A stretch of DNA of 64,000 nt from Cylicocyclus nassatus (Eukaryota > Nematoda > Chromadorea > Rhabditida > Strongylidae), in assembly GCA_958299035.1 (NCBI GenBank), contig CATQJL010000316.1, positions 45,567,585 through 45,631,584 on the forward strand. Direction: 5' to 3'. Below are positions 46,313 through 58,099 of the stretch, one piece after another (within the stretch, counting starts at the first letter, position 1; each line of letters opens with the position of its first letter). The translations under genes and the position numbers were made by a program. The notes under the pieces were generated by a model that did not search any database, was not told where the DNA came from, and saw only the letters and a list, made by a program, of their open reading frames with translations.

Positions 46313-47335
46313 CTTTGACATGATCAATGTAAAGCTCTAAGCAAAGTTTGAGAGTAAGTTGATGGGGCTTGACTGCGCCGGATATGAATTCGTTAGTTGG
46401 AGAAGTGTAAAGCTGAAAAACAAAAGCTCTACGGGGATGTCGTGATATAATGCATCATACTCCTATTAATACGGCAGAGCAGGCTCAACTCTGAGTCGGA
46501 TACTCCAATCAAGACTTGCAATCAGTGCCTTATTGACTAATAAACTGTGGACGAAAGACTATCTCACTAACAGAGATCGGCTATAACGAAACACTTGAAG
46601 ATGATGAAAAGCAGACGAAGATTTTTTTGCCTAACACCCATTAAAATTCTTGTCGACCAAATTGTTTATCAATCGTATAGGCAAAAAGTGATTCTTAACC
46701 TAATATCGAACATTAGGCTGCCAAGATTGTATTAATTAGCACAAATCAGTCCTCAATCATATGACGCAAATCGGAGTCTACTTCCTTCTTTGTATTATAA
46801 TGGTTTTTTGATAAACCGAGTAGAGCATGCTGCAAAACTCATGAAGGATGAACAAACTGATTTGTCAGTGTGAATACTGAGCATCTTGTGTTGCGGAAAA
46901 ATATGGAATTGATTTCACAAACCCGTGATAACAACACCCAAGTAATAACCTTCATAATCATTTACGCATATTATTCGGCTTCATTCTTTGACAATTTGTT
47001 TCTCTTCACTAACAAAGTGTGCATAAAGCCGAAAACTAGTTTTTGTTACTTCAACTCGCTTATTTCAAGTCTAGTGATTGTGAAAGAAGCCCTAGTGTAT
47101 TATAAATCAAAATATTCGTGATAGTTGCTTGTCAAGATGGAGTCGCAGTTGTAGATTTTCACAGCGAGAGGCTGTTCTGAGGTCATACTCTTGATTAGGT
47201 CGTTTCATACATTTTTGTAGTTTTCAGTATTTTTCGGAGCGTTTGATTTGCCGGAAGAACTGCATATATTATAAATCGTTGAGGAGAGCTGATCATGCTC
47301 TTTCAAACGAACTCATCATTTTTGAGGAAAAGCTG
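46313..47335. other. upstream region of receptor gene 2
   Basis: Should contain the promoter; no motif I can name. AT-rich, with a chance frame at 46870-47121. Confidence 0.35.
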
Positions 47336-47339
47336 ATAT

Positions 47340-47590
47340 ATTAGGTTGTCCGGGACATAATGTGCTTTGCTTTCTCCCGCAGAGTAAATACGAAAAACAA
47401 TGGAATATCATTTGATAGAGCAAAGCAAGCTCTATAGAATGGCATTCAGACATCTGCGCAAACTTCGATCCACATGGATCCTGAAGCCAAAATAAAGAAT
47501 TTTTGTGTCCATAGAATTCCTACGCACCTCAGATTTGCTGTGCAAGTACTCTCCACATCAGACATTTAGATGTACAGCTTGTGCAATTCT
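47340..47590. mobile_element. diverged mariner-type arm
   Basis: Begins TTAGGTTGTCCGGGACATAA and contains GATAGAGCAAAGCAAGCTCT, as in the 58.67-kb element; no matching right end found. Confidence 0.5.
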
Positions 47591-47695
47591 TGCATGGCTT
47601 GAATCCGACTAATAAAAATAGGTAGGCCAAAAGAACGAGTTTATCGCGTTTTTGGTTCTTTTGCAATAAAGTTTATTTTTCAAAACTTACTTTTG

Positions 47696-48412
47696 TATTA
47701 GGTTGAAGCGAAATTCGTTCGCACCATGTTTAAAAAGTCGTAAACTCTTTCTCTTACAAAAATCTTGCACAAAAAAATAATATTAGAAAGAGCAAAGCGA
47801 ATATTTTCGAAGGGCACCTTGCTTGCTCTCTACTAGACTTTGGTTGCGGAGATGAAATTGGGAAAATGAAGTCACTTCAATTTCGGAATTTTGAGGCAAG
47901 TCCGTAAAAGATTCTAAAGCTAACCATAAAATTCAAAACAGGCTGTTACCTAGATTATCTGAACTCCTCTTTTTAGTGGAGTAAAACTAGCGCTGATTAA
48001 GCTGTTCTTTGAAAACTTATGATTTTTGAGAAAAAATGTCATAAAATCAATTTTCTTGAGAAACTATTTTTTTGGCATTTTTCTCGAAAACCATAACTTT
48101 TTAAAGAAGAGCTAATGTTCAATGCGAGTTTTGCTCAGCTAAAAAAAGGAGATCAAAAAACCTGGTTTACTGCCTGTCTTGAGTAAGGCACAGTTTTGGC
48201 ATTTTTGACGGGGCTTGCCTCAAAATTCCGAAGTTGTTTCGTTTTCCCAATTTTATCTCTGCAACCAGAGATTAGTAGATAGCAACCAAAGCCTTGCTAG
48301 AAAGTGAATAATTTGCTATTTTCAATAAAAGTTAAGATATGGAAATATCGTGATAGAAAGAAGTTACTATTTTTTGAAAATGATGAGACAGAACTTTTGG
48401 TTCAACCTAATA
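47696..48412. mobile_element. mariner-type MITE, TTAGGTTGAA ends
   Basis: TA|TTAGGTTGAAGCGAAATTC at left and TTTGGTTCAACCTAA|TA at right. Arms continue inward through TGCCTCAAAATTCCGAA and GAGATGAAATTGGGAAAA blocks, making most of the 717 bp palindromic. TTAGGTTG is a common mariner end. Confidence 0.75.
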
Positions 48413-48414
48413 GA

Positions 48415-49304
48415 AAGCTGAAACTGCATGATTATACTTCCAAAGTGACGAAAGTGATTTCGGTTTCTCGTTCTAGTGATGCAGAAGTCACAAAAGTCTG
48501 CATACGAGTGTCTAACGTAGAGAGTGTGTGCGTGAGCAAGTTGGGGGCTGCCAAAATCTTGGACGGATTTGCGTTTTTTCGCTTTTTAGACCTTTATGCA
48601 TTTTAAAACTTGGCTCGAAACATCACCCAAATAAAACTTGGCGCGGAGATGCAAGAATCATTTAATAGAGCTCTTTGGTCTGTCGGTACACCATTCAATT
48701 TTTCGTGCTCACTCTGACGCGATATTGGGATAGAACATGAGAGACATTATACAACTCAATAATTTGATTTTTAGCGTTCAAAGTCGGACTTCCCAAAAAA
48801 AGTTTTTTGGCCCCTGCTGCCCTGCTTATTCTTTATCATGAGAAAGGCGAGCTTCGCCAAAACGGAGATTGTACTTATTGTTGCCTGACAATAAAAGAAA
48901 GATTATTTATTTGTTGGTTCACACAAGCCTATGAAAAACTCATAAAAGACCTATGAGCTTTTATTTTTGCGCCATCCAACAATTACTTTGACATCTCAGA
49001 TCCCCGCATTGAGTAGTTAGTAACCTGATTGATAGAAAAAGAAGAATGAGGTTCATACTTGTCCCTACTGCTACCGAAGCAGTTTTCTGAGCTACTTCAA
49101 AATGTCCCATGCCTGATGCCTCCCGCCAGCCAGAATGTGTGACTGATGAACAGCATTGTTCTCAAGCGTATAAATTACTTCTGCTCTCTAACTTCCTCCC
49201 TTGAGAGCGTCGTAATGTGTTAAATTACTTGTTCATCCTATCTCCGGTGACGTTCAGTGACTGGAGATGAAAATATTTGTAGCGGAGACCAAAAGCCGGC
49301 TAAC
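48415..49304. other. no recognised feature
   Basis: The 100-codon frame at 48304-48606 begins inside the mariner MITE; the remainder is AT-rich. Confidence 0.35.
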
Positions 49305-49691
49305 TTAAGGGCAGCGTCTCACCAAAATTTGGTTGTCGAGATTTCTGCATAGTGTAAGCCTTTTCCTCCTGTCTAACTTAATGCGAGTCCAAAATCGCAT
49401 AAAATGTACGAACTCGTTTTTGAAGGCGTTGTAGAAGCAGAGCGGACGAGTTGTGCCTTCTCAGCCAAGTCTTTATATCGTCAGTGACACTATGGGGTGG
49501 AGGGCCAATTGGAGGGCCGGGACGTTGGTCGTGCGGGCCAAATGGCGCTTTGCGGGCCACTTTGAGGCCAAACTTCTCGGCATAGGAGCGCCCGGATCGA
49601 GTCGAACTTTAGGCGGTCGCCTATCCAGGGGTCCTCTAAAAAAATATGTGGGGGCCCGCACTACCTCAGTTTTATGAGACACCGCCTTTAA
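49305..49691. mobile_element. TTAA-flanked element (copy 5)
   Basis: TTAA|GGGCAGCGTCTCACCAAA at left and TATGAGACACCGCCT|TTAA at right. Interior has GGAGGGCCAATTGG-type GC-rich sequence; no transposase. Confidence 0.65.
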
Positions 49692-49992
49692 CCATAACAA
49701 TTCAGGCTCATTTCCAGTTTAAACAAGTTAAAACAGGGTCATCACCAACCTGAGTCAACACGATTTCGTAGCGTAAATATTAAAGTGTGCCCCAGATTAA
49801 CAGGTGTTCGAAAGATTAGCCTACCCTTTGCTCACCTGATTGTTCGACTATTATACGTAAACGTGTTGTTCTTACTGAGTGCTAAGGCTTTTTAGGTGAA
49901 CTGTTGGAAAAATATTTTGTGACCTTTTGGGCATTTTTGCTTGCAATACTACTCGTTTTCGAGCATTCTGACAAATGTTTAAATGTGACATA

Positions 49993-50858
49993 TATTAGTC
50001 CCAAAAGTGATTTCGCTTTCTTGAGCAAGCCCAAAGCAAGCCTTCCTATAATGATTCAACAAACTGGTCTCAAAAAATCATCAGAATTTCGAAGCGTTTA
50101 TTTCTTCAGATTTTTCGACTTTTTATAGTTTCAAAAGTCGATTGTGGTTCAGCACTAACTTTACAGAATAGATGAGCGTTCAGGGGGTGGAAGCGAAATA
50201 TCAAATCTTGAATTTTCCGGCGCCTTCAGAAACATGAATATTGTTGATTTAAGTCTTTACGAATAAGGAACGGAAACCTTCTCTTTGAAATGAAAATGAT
50301 GCATCAAATAACACTCGAGTTGCTCGTTTGTTGATGTTCTAGGATCAAGACCATACATGGAATTTGATAGCATCAAAAAAGGGGTAGAGGACTGTATATT
50401 GCCGAAATGTAGGAGGGCCGCGCGTGGACTTCCTGCAAAAACGTATCCCCATGCGCATGAAAAGGTGCGTATTCGTTGCAGATGAGCGCGGGGTTGCCCC
50501 AGGGCGACATGTAGTCCTCCACCCTCAAAAAAGGAAATTTTGAAATTTTTGGAAATTAAGATTTGGAAGAGGAAAGAATTGTTTTGGATCCTATAGTTGG
50601 TTTCATTTATCTATTACTCGGACTTCTTCGGAATCAGTACAAAAATTTAGAAAAATAGCGGAATTTCATTATGGCAAAAACCTTGGGTCCCAGTTTTTAT
50701 TGACTTTTGAGAGCTCGTTTGATGAGCTGCAATAAAGATAATCGTTTGTAAGAGCATGAAATTTTCATCGAATGCTACAGAGAACTTTTGTAGACCTTTG
50801 TTTCGCGGAATGTGGCGCTTCCACAAAAAAGCGAAATCACTTTTGGGCTGACCCAATA
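49993..50858. mobile_element. mariner-type MITE, AAAGTGATTTCGC ends
   Basis: TA|TTAGTCCCAAAAGTGATTTC at left and GAAATCACTTTTGGGCTGACCCAA|TA at right. The left end lacks a few bases relative to the right (TTAG-TCCC against TTGGGTCAGCCC). No coding recognised. Confidence 0.75.
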
Positions 50859-50859
50859 T

Positions 50860-52990
50860 CGTACAAACTGTTGTCTGTTAGAAAAGTGTGGATATTTGCA
50901 AATGAAATGTGATGCAAAATTTAAGCATCTCATTTAGTCGTACTTCATGTATACCACAATTTATAGAGCAAGTAAAACAACTTCTCAATCCACTTTGGTC
51001 TCGATGCTGCCAGACCTCAAATATTCCTCAAGACTTCCTGCAGGAGTGCTAATTTTTTAATTTCTAGGTTCCCTGAGTAGGATATGAATTTAACGGTAAC
51101 CACTTTTTTTCCATTTCTAAAGTCAAAAAACTTCCCCTGCCCTCAACTTTTGCACGTCAGTATTCCACACTATTTAACAAATTACCTACAGCTATTTAGT
51201 AGATAGTACCCCTCAACTTTCCTACCTCGAAACCTCAAAATCCCATACTCAAAGCTTTTCGAATGGGGTGTCAAAGACTCCTCTCTCAAAACTCTTTCAA
51301 ATTAGTGCCTCACTTCCCACAAATCGCCCTTCTCCCTCGTTACTTCTGCTCCCTCAACTTTCACCATCATCTCCCAGTGGATTGAGGCGCATGAAAGACC
51401 TACACCAGAACTCTTTCATGTAAGTGCATTAACTCTTTACACTACCCACTTCCTTCCAAATTGCCAGCCCTCCAAGTTTCACAATTCACTCCTTGACGTT
51501 GTCTAATTAGGATACTTAGGTCTTTGCAGACTCTCTCATGTAAATGCTGTATTCTCGCGATCCATTTCTCCCTTTTTGTTTCACCTTTAACTTCCCATGG
51601 AGCTTTAAAGACTCCTGGAAACAAATAGTACGTATTTGAAAGAAGTAAATGACATGAACTCTGAACTGCGCTAACAATTCTTTATTATGATCCATTCTCA
51701 GGCCAGACTAAGAGTACATTTCCCTTGCTAATGACCTTCTCAGTCCAGCAACAGAGTTTATCCTAGATAGCAGACACAAGATCAACTATTAGTACAAGAT
51801 CTACTGCGTTTCGAAGGCTACAAAAACTCCTTCATTCAAAAAAGGATACTGGAATTGGATAATTAGAAATTCGGAAATATAATTTTGAAAAAATTACCGC
51901 AGGTATATACAAGTCTTGAACAAAATTTCAATGGCGAGTTGTGGGCGCTTCGCGTTCCCAATCTCTGTTAAGCATATTGAAATAACATACTGCATGTTGA
52001 CGTTTATCCACACAAGTTTCTTTTCCAAATGTTGACTTAACGCTTGTAAATTCAGAGTGCGTTTTTGTAGCGCAGCACTGAAACTTTCCATCAAGTTCGT
52101 TCGCAGTTCAAACACCTGCAACCTACGCTTTTAGTAAGCTTTCCAATCTCCTTCCTCCATCGATGATCAGACCGGTACATAACAAAAACCATGACAAATC
52201 CATAACTGAAAATAACCTTCGGAAAGCATAATTAAATCAAGAAAATGGAATTGCGCAGAGGTTGTTAAGTGAATGCTGTAAGGATTCGCCAAGCAAATAA
52301 GACCGAAAGAGATCCTTTCATTCATTCAACAGAAATCAATGGAAATGAGCAAAAAAGACTCAACAACTAGGTGCGAAGTGGGATTTATTCAAGATAATCT
52401 CCGGTTGCGTCATATCGTATCCACCTCCACGGCACACAGAAACTTTTCCCATATGCAAAGCCGTTTTTAACCTTGTCTTCAAGCTGCTTAATCACGACTG
52501 GCCCATCTTCTGTATGTATCCCACGCAGGCGTGCGGCTTTGAGCCACCTCTACAATAGACGGCAGTACCTAAAGGTCCCCATAGTCTTCATTCTACGAGT
52601 TCTAATTTTTGTTCAATTTTCTTGCCTGGCTCCTCGTTTCCTGATTATTGTTGGTATCAATGACCCTATAAATTCGAAAGAACGTTCAATGCAGTATCTC
52701 CTCGAGCATTTAGGGCAGGTACCTGCCTGCATGTTACGCGTCTTTCTCTCATAATACGCTTTATTTTTTGTCAGCATACGAGTTGAAAGTTACCTTCAAA
52801 ACCGCCGAAAAGTGATATTTCCGAAACTGAGTTGTTACACACAGTCGTGGAATACTTTGCCCGTTTACGAAATTGCTCTTCAAAATTCTCTTTATGGTGG
52901 AAGTGTGACTTAGTCACAGCTCCACTAGATAGAGGGGTGTGATGATGTTATTTTAAGTACCTCTTAGGAAAAACATTGAGTGAGACCCGA
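50860..52990. other. mostly unrecognised; one weak candidate exon
   Basis: A minus-strand interval at 51991-52115 is bounded by CAG (acceptor) and GTATGT (donor) and encodes a helical, glutamine/leucine-rich stretch (SFSAALQKRTLNLQALSQHL). No neighbouring exon supports it. The rest shows no structure. Confidence 0.25.
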
Positions 52991-52992
52991 TT

Positions 52993-53034
52993 GGCATCAG
53001 GATTATACGTCAACCTACGTATAATCCTGATGCC
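52993..53034. repeat. 17-bp hairpin, 8-nt loop
   Basis: GGCATCAGGATTATACG pairs perfectly with CGTATAATCCTGATGCC; outer TGAGAC/GTCTCA may extend the fold. Confidence 0.8.
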
Positions 53035-53061
53035 GTATACGTTAGCCTCATAGTCTCACCG

Positions 53062-53588
53062 TTAACCCTTTCGGACCTGAGTTTTTGCGAGTGAGCCGAG
53101 AAGCCTCTCTCCTAGTGTTTTTTACTTATTACCATATGAATAACATTATAGCGGAGTTTGGAGTCTGCTTAACCTTATGAACTATTTCTTTTTGATTTTT
53201 CAATTTTTTGGTTTTGCGTTTATTTTGGGTTTTCAAATCTCCCGCGAAACATGTGGACCCGCAAACAGTTAACAGTTACATTTACTCACCATCGTCGTAC
53301 TAAAACATTATGATAATATTATGAATATTTTTTGGCTAATAAATGAGATATTGAAACGGTGCTCAAGCCGGCGCAAATTATTGATTGGTTGAAATCCACT
53401 TGTTTACAGAAATGTACATGCTATTCACAGAGAAGCAAATGAACACCCGGTCTCGAAGCTACATTTGGAAGGCAAAGGCTATATGAAGCGTTTGAGAGCA
53501 ATGAGTAGTGAAATGATGTTCTTGCGCCAGTATAGTAGATCTCTGAATTGATGGTGGCAATTGCCACCACCAGGTCCGAAAGGGTTAA
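53062..53588. mobile_element. piggyBac-type MITE
   Basis: TTAA|CCCTTTCGGACCTG at left and CAGGTCCGAAAGGG|TTAA at right, 527 bp with both target copies. The 14-bp inverted repeat is perfect and CCCTTT after TTAA is the classic piggyBac end. No transposase inside. Confidence 0.88.
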
Positions 53589-53600
53589 GAAACAGTATTA

Positions 53601-53730
53601 TCCTACATATAAAGCTGATTGTCTGTTTGTCTCTCTGTATGTATGTATGTATGTATGTCTGTTTGTACGTATGTTTCAAATAGAAATTTTTATTTCTGAA
53701 GCGGTCCGGACCAAACTTTGCACACATATA
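53601..53730 (+). mobile_element. Helitron 5'-end fragment
   Basis: A|TCCTACATATAAAGCTGATT, a TGTATG microsatellite and CGGACCAAACTTTGCACACA; it stops where the CTCAGATAATCGCCGG element begins at 53731. Confidence 0.65.
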
Positions 53731-54261
53731 CTCAGATAATCGCCGGATGCAGGCGATTTATGGGCAAGCGGGCACCGGAAAAATAAAGCTGATTTCAATT
53801 TCTTGCGATCTGCTTGGATTTGAAAGATTGTGGGTCAATTTTTAGAGGAACGCTCAGAGAACAGTCGCGGTTGCAGTGGCCATTCTCGCGGACCTTCCGC
53901 GAGAACATGCAAAATTATTGTGGGCCGCACGGTTCCTTGTAAAGGACCGCCCGTAGGTACTTCCCGCTGAAAAAAAGTACCCCAAACTCGGGTAACTGAA
54001 CCATCGATGACGCCTCTGTTATGAATGCTTTGCTCGGCGTACGCTCGAAAGTGCGTTAAAAGAGTCCGAGCGCCTACTGAAAGTTTGGCCCGCGATCGTT
54101 GAAAGGGATTGTTTGACGGGCGCTTGCAAAAATTTTTGTATTGCTGCCCGCTGGCAGAAGACGGAAGTGTGCTCGCTGAAGGTTTGGCCAACCCCAAAAT
54201 TCTGCTGACCGCTTGCAGAAAAGCGCGAGCTTGCGGACCGTCTGCCCCCGGCGATTATCTG
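53731..54261. mobile_element. MITE, CTCAGATAATCGCCGG family, copy 1
   Basis: CTCAGATAATCGCCGGATGC at left, GCCCCCGGCGATTATCTG at right. Contains ATTCTCGCGGACCTTCCGCG and AAAGGACCGC blocks shared with the next copies. Target duplication not evident; superfamily unassigned. Confidence 0.75.
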
Positions 54262-54269
54262 CGTCGGTT

Positions 54270-54430
54270 GCTGCATGGCGGAGGCGCAAAACCTTCAGGC
54301 GCGAACGCGGCTTTACTAGCCGCTGAGCGCATGAGGCGGTGAGGATTGCGCGCTTCGCGCTTGCGCCCGCTCAACTAATACCGCTTCTGCGCCTTCGTCA
54401 TGCAGTAGCCTTAATATCCAGCGATGGCTT
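54270..54430. repeat. GC-rich inverted repeat
   Basis: GGCGCAAAACC, GAACGCGGCTTTACTAGCC and GCGCTTCGCGC words; relative of 30.40-30.62 kb. Confidence 0.4.
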
Positions 54431-54730
54431 GTAAAAGAATGCTGTGTGATTGCACAAAATTTTGGAGCTGAGCACGTTGGCCTCATGACGAGTGTGCAAA
54501 ATTTGGTTTACTTTCCGCAAAGGCAGATCAATTAAGGTCGCGTTCGGCATGTCAAATTGGCCACCTATGCAAAGTCTTATAGTTAGCGAATTCCAATTTC
54601 GCTTTTTAGCTCCAAGCCTAGATTTGTCCCATAAGTCGCTCTTCTTTCCAAATCACAGATCTCATAGCAGTTGTCCTCAGCGTTGCTTTGTGTAATCGCA
54701 CCATTTCTGCAGTCTTTGTTAGAACAGGAT

Positions 54731-55308
54731 CTCAGATAATCGCCGGGGGCAAGCGGCCATGCGAATTTTGAGCAAGCGGGCACCGGAAAAATAGTTCGCT
54801 GATTTTTTGTGGTCCGCTTGCAGAAATTTGGAATAATTTTGGCCAATTTTTAGATGAACGCTCGAAGATCTATCGCGGTTTTTCTATACATAAGTTGCGG
54901 CACAGTGGCCGCGTTCTCGCGGATTTTCCGCGAGAACATGCAAAATTGTTGAGAGCCGCACGGTCCTTTTTGAAGGACCGCACAGCCCTCAGGTACTTTC
55001 CGCTGAAAGAAAGTACCCCAAACTTGGGTAATAAAACCATCGATGGCACCTCTGCCACATAGAGTCCCATCTTTTCTCGGCGTACGCCCGAAACTGCGTA
55101 AAAAGAGTTTGAGCGCCTGCTGAAAGTTTGGCCACCGCTCGCTGAAAGAGATTGTTTGACGAGCGCTTGCAGAAAATTTTGTATTGATGCCCGCTTGCAG
55201 AAAACGCAAATACCGCCCGCTGAAGATTTGGCCACGCCCCGAAATCCTGCTGACCGCCTGCAGAAAAGCGCGAGTTTGCGGACCGCCTGCCCCTGGCGAT
55301 TATCTGAG
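54731..55308. mobile_element. MITE, CTCAGATAATCGCCGG family, copy 2
   Basis: Perfect 16-bp terminal match except CTGG for CCGG at the right (CCCCTGGCGATTATCTGAG). 578 bp. Same internal order as copy 1. Confidence 0.8.
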
Positions 55309-55328
55309 ATGGTGGCAGTATAGTTAGT

Positions 55329-56219
55329 CTCAGATAATCGCCGGGGGCAGGCGGTCCGCGAATTCGCGCTTTTCTGCAGGCGGCAGCAGAGTTTTGGGGC
55401 GTGGCCAAACCTTCAACGGATGGCACTTTTTTACGGTCGCATATTCTGCCAGCGGGCAGCAATACTGCATTTTCTGCAGGCGCTCGTCAAATGATTTCTT
55501 TCAGCAAGCGCTGGCCAAATTTTCAGCAAGCGCTCTGACTCTTGTTACGCAGCTTCGGGCGTACGCCGAGCAAAGGTGAAACTCTATGTTGCAGAGGTGA
55601 TCGATGGTTTTATTACACTTTGTGGTACTTTCTCTCAACGGAAGATACCTATTCAGATAATCGCCGGGGGCAGGCGGTCAGCAGAATTTTGGGGCGTGGC
55701 CAAACCTTCAGCGAGCGGTACTTCCTTTACTGTCTAATGTTCTGCCAGCGGGCAGCAACACAGACTTTTCTGCAGGCTCTCGTCGAATAATCTCTTTCAG
55801 CAAACGCTGGCCGAACTTTTAGCAGGCGCTCAAACTCTTTTTCGCAGTTTCGGGCTTACGTCGAGCACAGGTAAGACACTGTGTGGCAGAGGTGTCACCG
55901 TTGGTTTAGTTACTTAAGTTTGAGGTACTTCCCCTCAGCGGAAGTACCTCAAACTACCTGGAGGCTGCGCGGTCCTCCACAAAGGACCGTGTGGCCCCCG
56001 AAAATTTTGCATATTCTCGCGAAAAGTCTGCGAGAATGCGGCCACTGCGCCGCAGCTAATCTATAAGGAAACCGCGATTGTTCTCCAAGCATTAGTCTAG
56101 AATTTTGCTAAAACTCTTCCAAATATCTGCAAGCGGACCGCAAGAAATTAGCGAACTATATTTCCGGTGCCCGCCCGCCCATAAATCGCATGGGCGCCTG
56201 CCTCCGGCGATTATCTGAG
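55329..56219. mobile_element. MITE, CTCAGATAATCGCCGG family, copies 3 and 4 (compound)
   Basis: Starts CTCAGATAATCGCCGGGGG at 55329, repeats the same left end at about 55652, and ends CCTCCGGCGATTATCTGAG at 56219. The second part is a complete copy in the orientation opposite to copy 2; the first 325 bp is an extra left arm. Only 20 bp separate this from copy 2. Confidence 0.75.
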
Positions 56220-56840
56220 CAGTTTCTATGGTCCATTGCCTTAGTTCGAAGCTACGTCATAGAAGTCAACTTAATTGAAATCGCATGAGCACTGGCTAGG
56301 GCCACTCATCCATATCAGCTCGGTCCGAAAGTTCGTGTCGTTTTTCAGACCTATGCCCAAACCACTCAGAATCAAGATAGACGAACGCTTTGAACAGCAA
56401 TCCAAAATTTCTTCCTCTTTCTGGCAGTAAGTGTTCCATAGCCTACGATAGTTGCTAAAACAATCGGATCTTCAAACCGTGGTTCTTGTCTACTTCAAAA
56501 TTTCCTTTCAGACTTTGGAAGAACCTTGATAACAATTGGATGAATTAAGAAACTTGCATTACAAGGCAATTTTTCGCATGCGACGCCAGGGAGCAGTCAT
56601 AGCTCGTGGGCTCCCACGATCGTTACAGAGTGACACGGCCTATTTTTGCCTACTTTGAGCAGTTTGCAGCACTCGGCGCGACTAGGTGCAAACGGAATTT
56701 GGCCTTCAAAATAATTGTTTCACAAATGCTTTTCTACATATCAGGCTCCCTAAACAAAACACGTGCAAGTAAGAATACAACGCAAAACTTTGATGACAAC
56801 AGATATCGAGCAACAAGACACATTTACGAAGATGCCAACT
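56220..56840. other. no recognised feature
   Basis: Contains CGGTCCGAAAGTTCGTGTCG near 56.32 kb, reminiscent of a mariner end, without a partner. Confidence 0.35.
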
Positions 56841-56843
56841 CAC

Positions 56844-56977
56844 ATTAGGTGTATATAGTTATAGCCTATCATAGCGACATTTCGCGCAAAAATTGTCATC
56901 TTGAGGTTTCCCGTAAACAACATAGCGGCAGCAAGAATGTTCCATATTCCAACCCAAGCGACGGCTCTAGCAACGAA
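56844..56977 (-). CDS. candidate membrane-protein exon
   Basis: Bounded by GATTTCAG (acceptor) and GTGAGT (donor), open throughout, encoding a hydrophobic segment (VAWVGIWNILAAAMLFTG) then a basic turn. It could be one transmembrane exon of another receptor, but no flanking exon was found and it does not align with the two receptor genes. Confidence 0.3.
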
Positions 56978-57074
56978 CTGAAATCTATGATTTGATTCTA
57001 TCAGCAAATACTTCCACAACTCTCTAAGCGTAGCTGAATGACCAACTTTATAATCAGTCAACAATTAAATGATG

Positions 57075-57420
57075 GCACAGATGCATATGGCTTTGGCCAT
57101 ATTTTACCCATGCTACCGTGTTACCGGTGTTCAGGATTACTATGTTACTAGTGTTACCGGTGTTATCAGTGTTACTCGTGTTAACCGTGTTACAAGTGTT
57201 ACTAGTGTTACTATTGTTACTAATGCTACTAGTGTTACCGCTTTTACTGCTTTTGGAAATGATCACACATTGTTTCATTCTAAAACGCAATCTCATTAAC
57301 TGGTCAGTAACATGAGAGTAACACTAGTAACACTAGACACTATAACACTGGTAACATGAGTAACACGGGTAAAGTATGGTCAAAGCCTATGCACATGTGG
57401 CTTTACCCAAAAAAACAGGG
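57075..57420. repeat. 9-bp minisatellite in an inverted-repeat frame
   Basis: About fifteen GTTACTAGT-like units (GTTACCGGT, GTTACTCGT) run from 57.11 to 57.25 kb and inverted units (AGTAACACT) from 57.30 to 57.38 kb. Outer sequence GGCTTTGGCCATATTTTACCC is mirrored by GGGTAAAGTATGGTCAAAGCC. Confidence 0.75.
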
Positions 57421-57665
57421 TAGTTCAGCTAATTTCTATGCTATAAATTACGGTCAAAATCATTATGCTAATGCAAAAGCGATTCTACTGCTACAACCGC
57501 AGCTGAATAATGTTTGGGGTACAATTTGATGAGACATTGAGTGCCTCAATAATTGGATCCCAGTTCAAAGAAAATTCAACAAACCTCCTATTTGGTCAGC
57601 CGATAAAATACGCATACATGCCTTCATTATATATATTTGCTGTATTTTTTTTGTATATTTTTTTT

Positions 57666-58099
57666 GAGCTACGGGGCTGGGATTTGGCACAGGGGGGTAA
57701 TCGAGCATGCTGATCACCCCCGTGGGGTGATCAGCATGCTCGATTACCCCCCTGTGCCAAATCCCAGCCCCGTAGCTCAAATTTTGCAAAAAAATCGATA
57801 AAATCGATAAAAGTAATGCACGATTTTAAAAACTAATATTGTATTCGGAATCCCCATGCTCACTTACCCCCCGTGCCAACTCCCAGCCCCGTAGCTCGAA
57901 TTTTGCAAAAAATCGATAAAATCGATATCGATCGATACGAAAAGTAGCCTATGACACCCGCCGGGGCCCGAAGTGTATGTGTGCCAAGTTTGGTCCGGAT
58001 CGGTTCAGAAATGGAATTTTCTATTCGGAACATACGTACACACATACAGACAGACAGACATACATACATACAAACAGACATTCAGCTTTATATATAAGA
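57666..58099 (-). mobile_element. Helitron-like element with terminal 57-bp palindrome
   Basis: Minus strand A|TCTTATATATAAAGCTGAAT at 58099, then the family's microsatellite and GGTCCGGA..GTGTCA blocks. Instead of a CTRR end, it stops in a perfect palindrome (57666-57782; arms of about 57 bp around CGT) made of the GAGCTACGGGGCTGGGATTT unit and its inverse. Confidence 0.7.
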
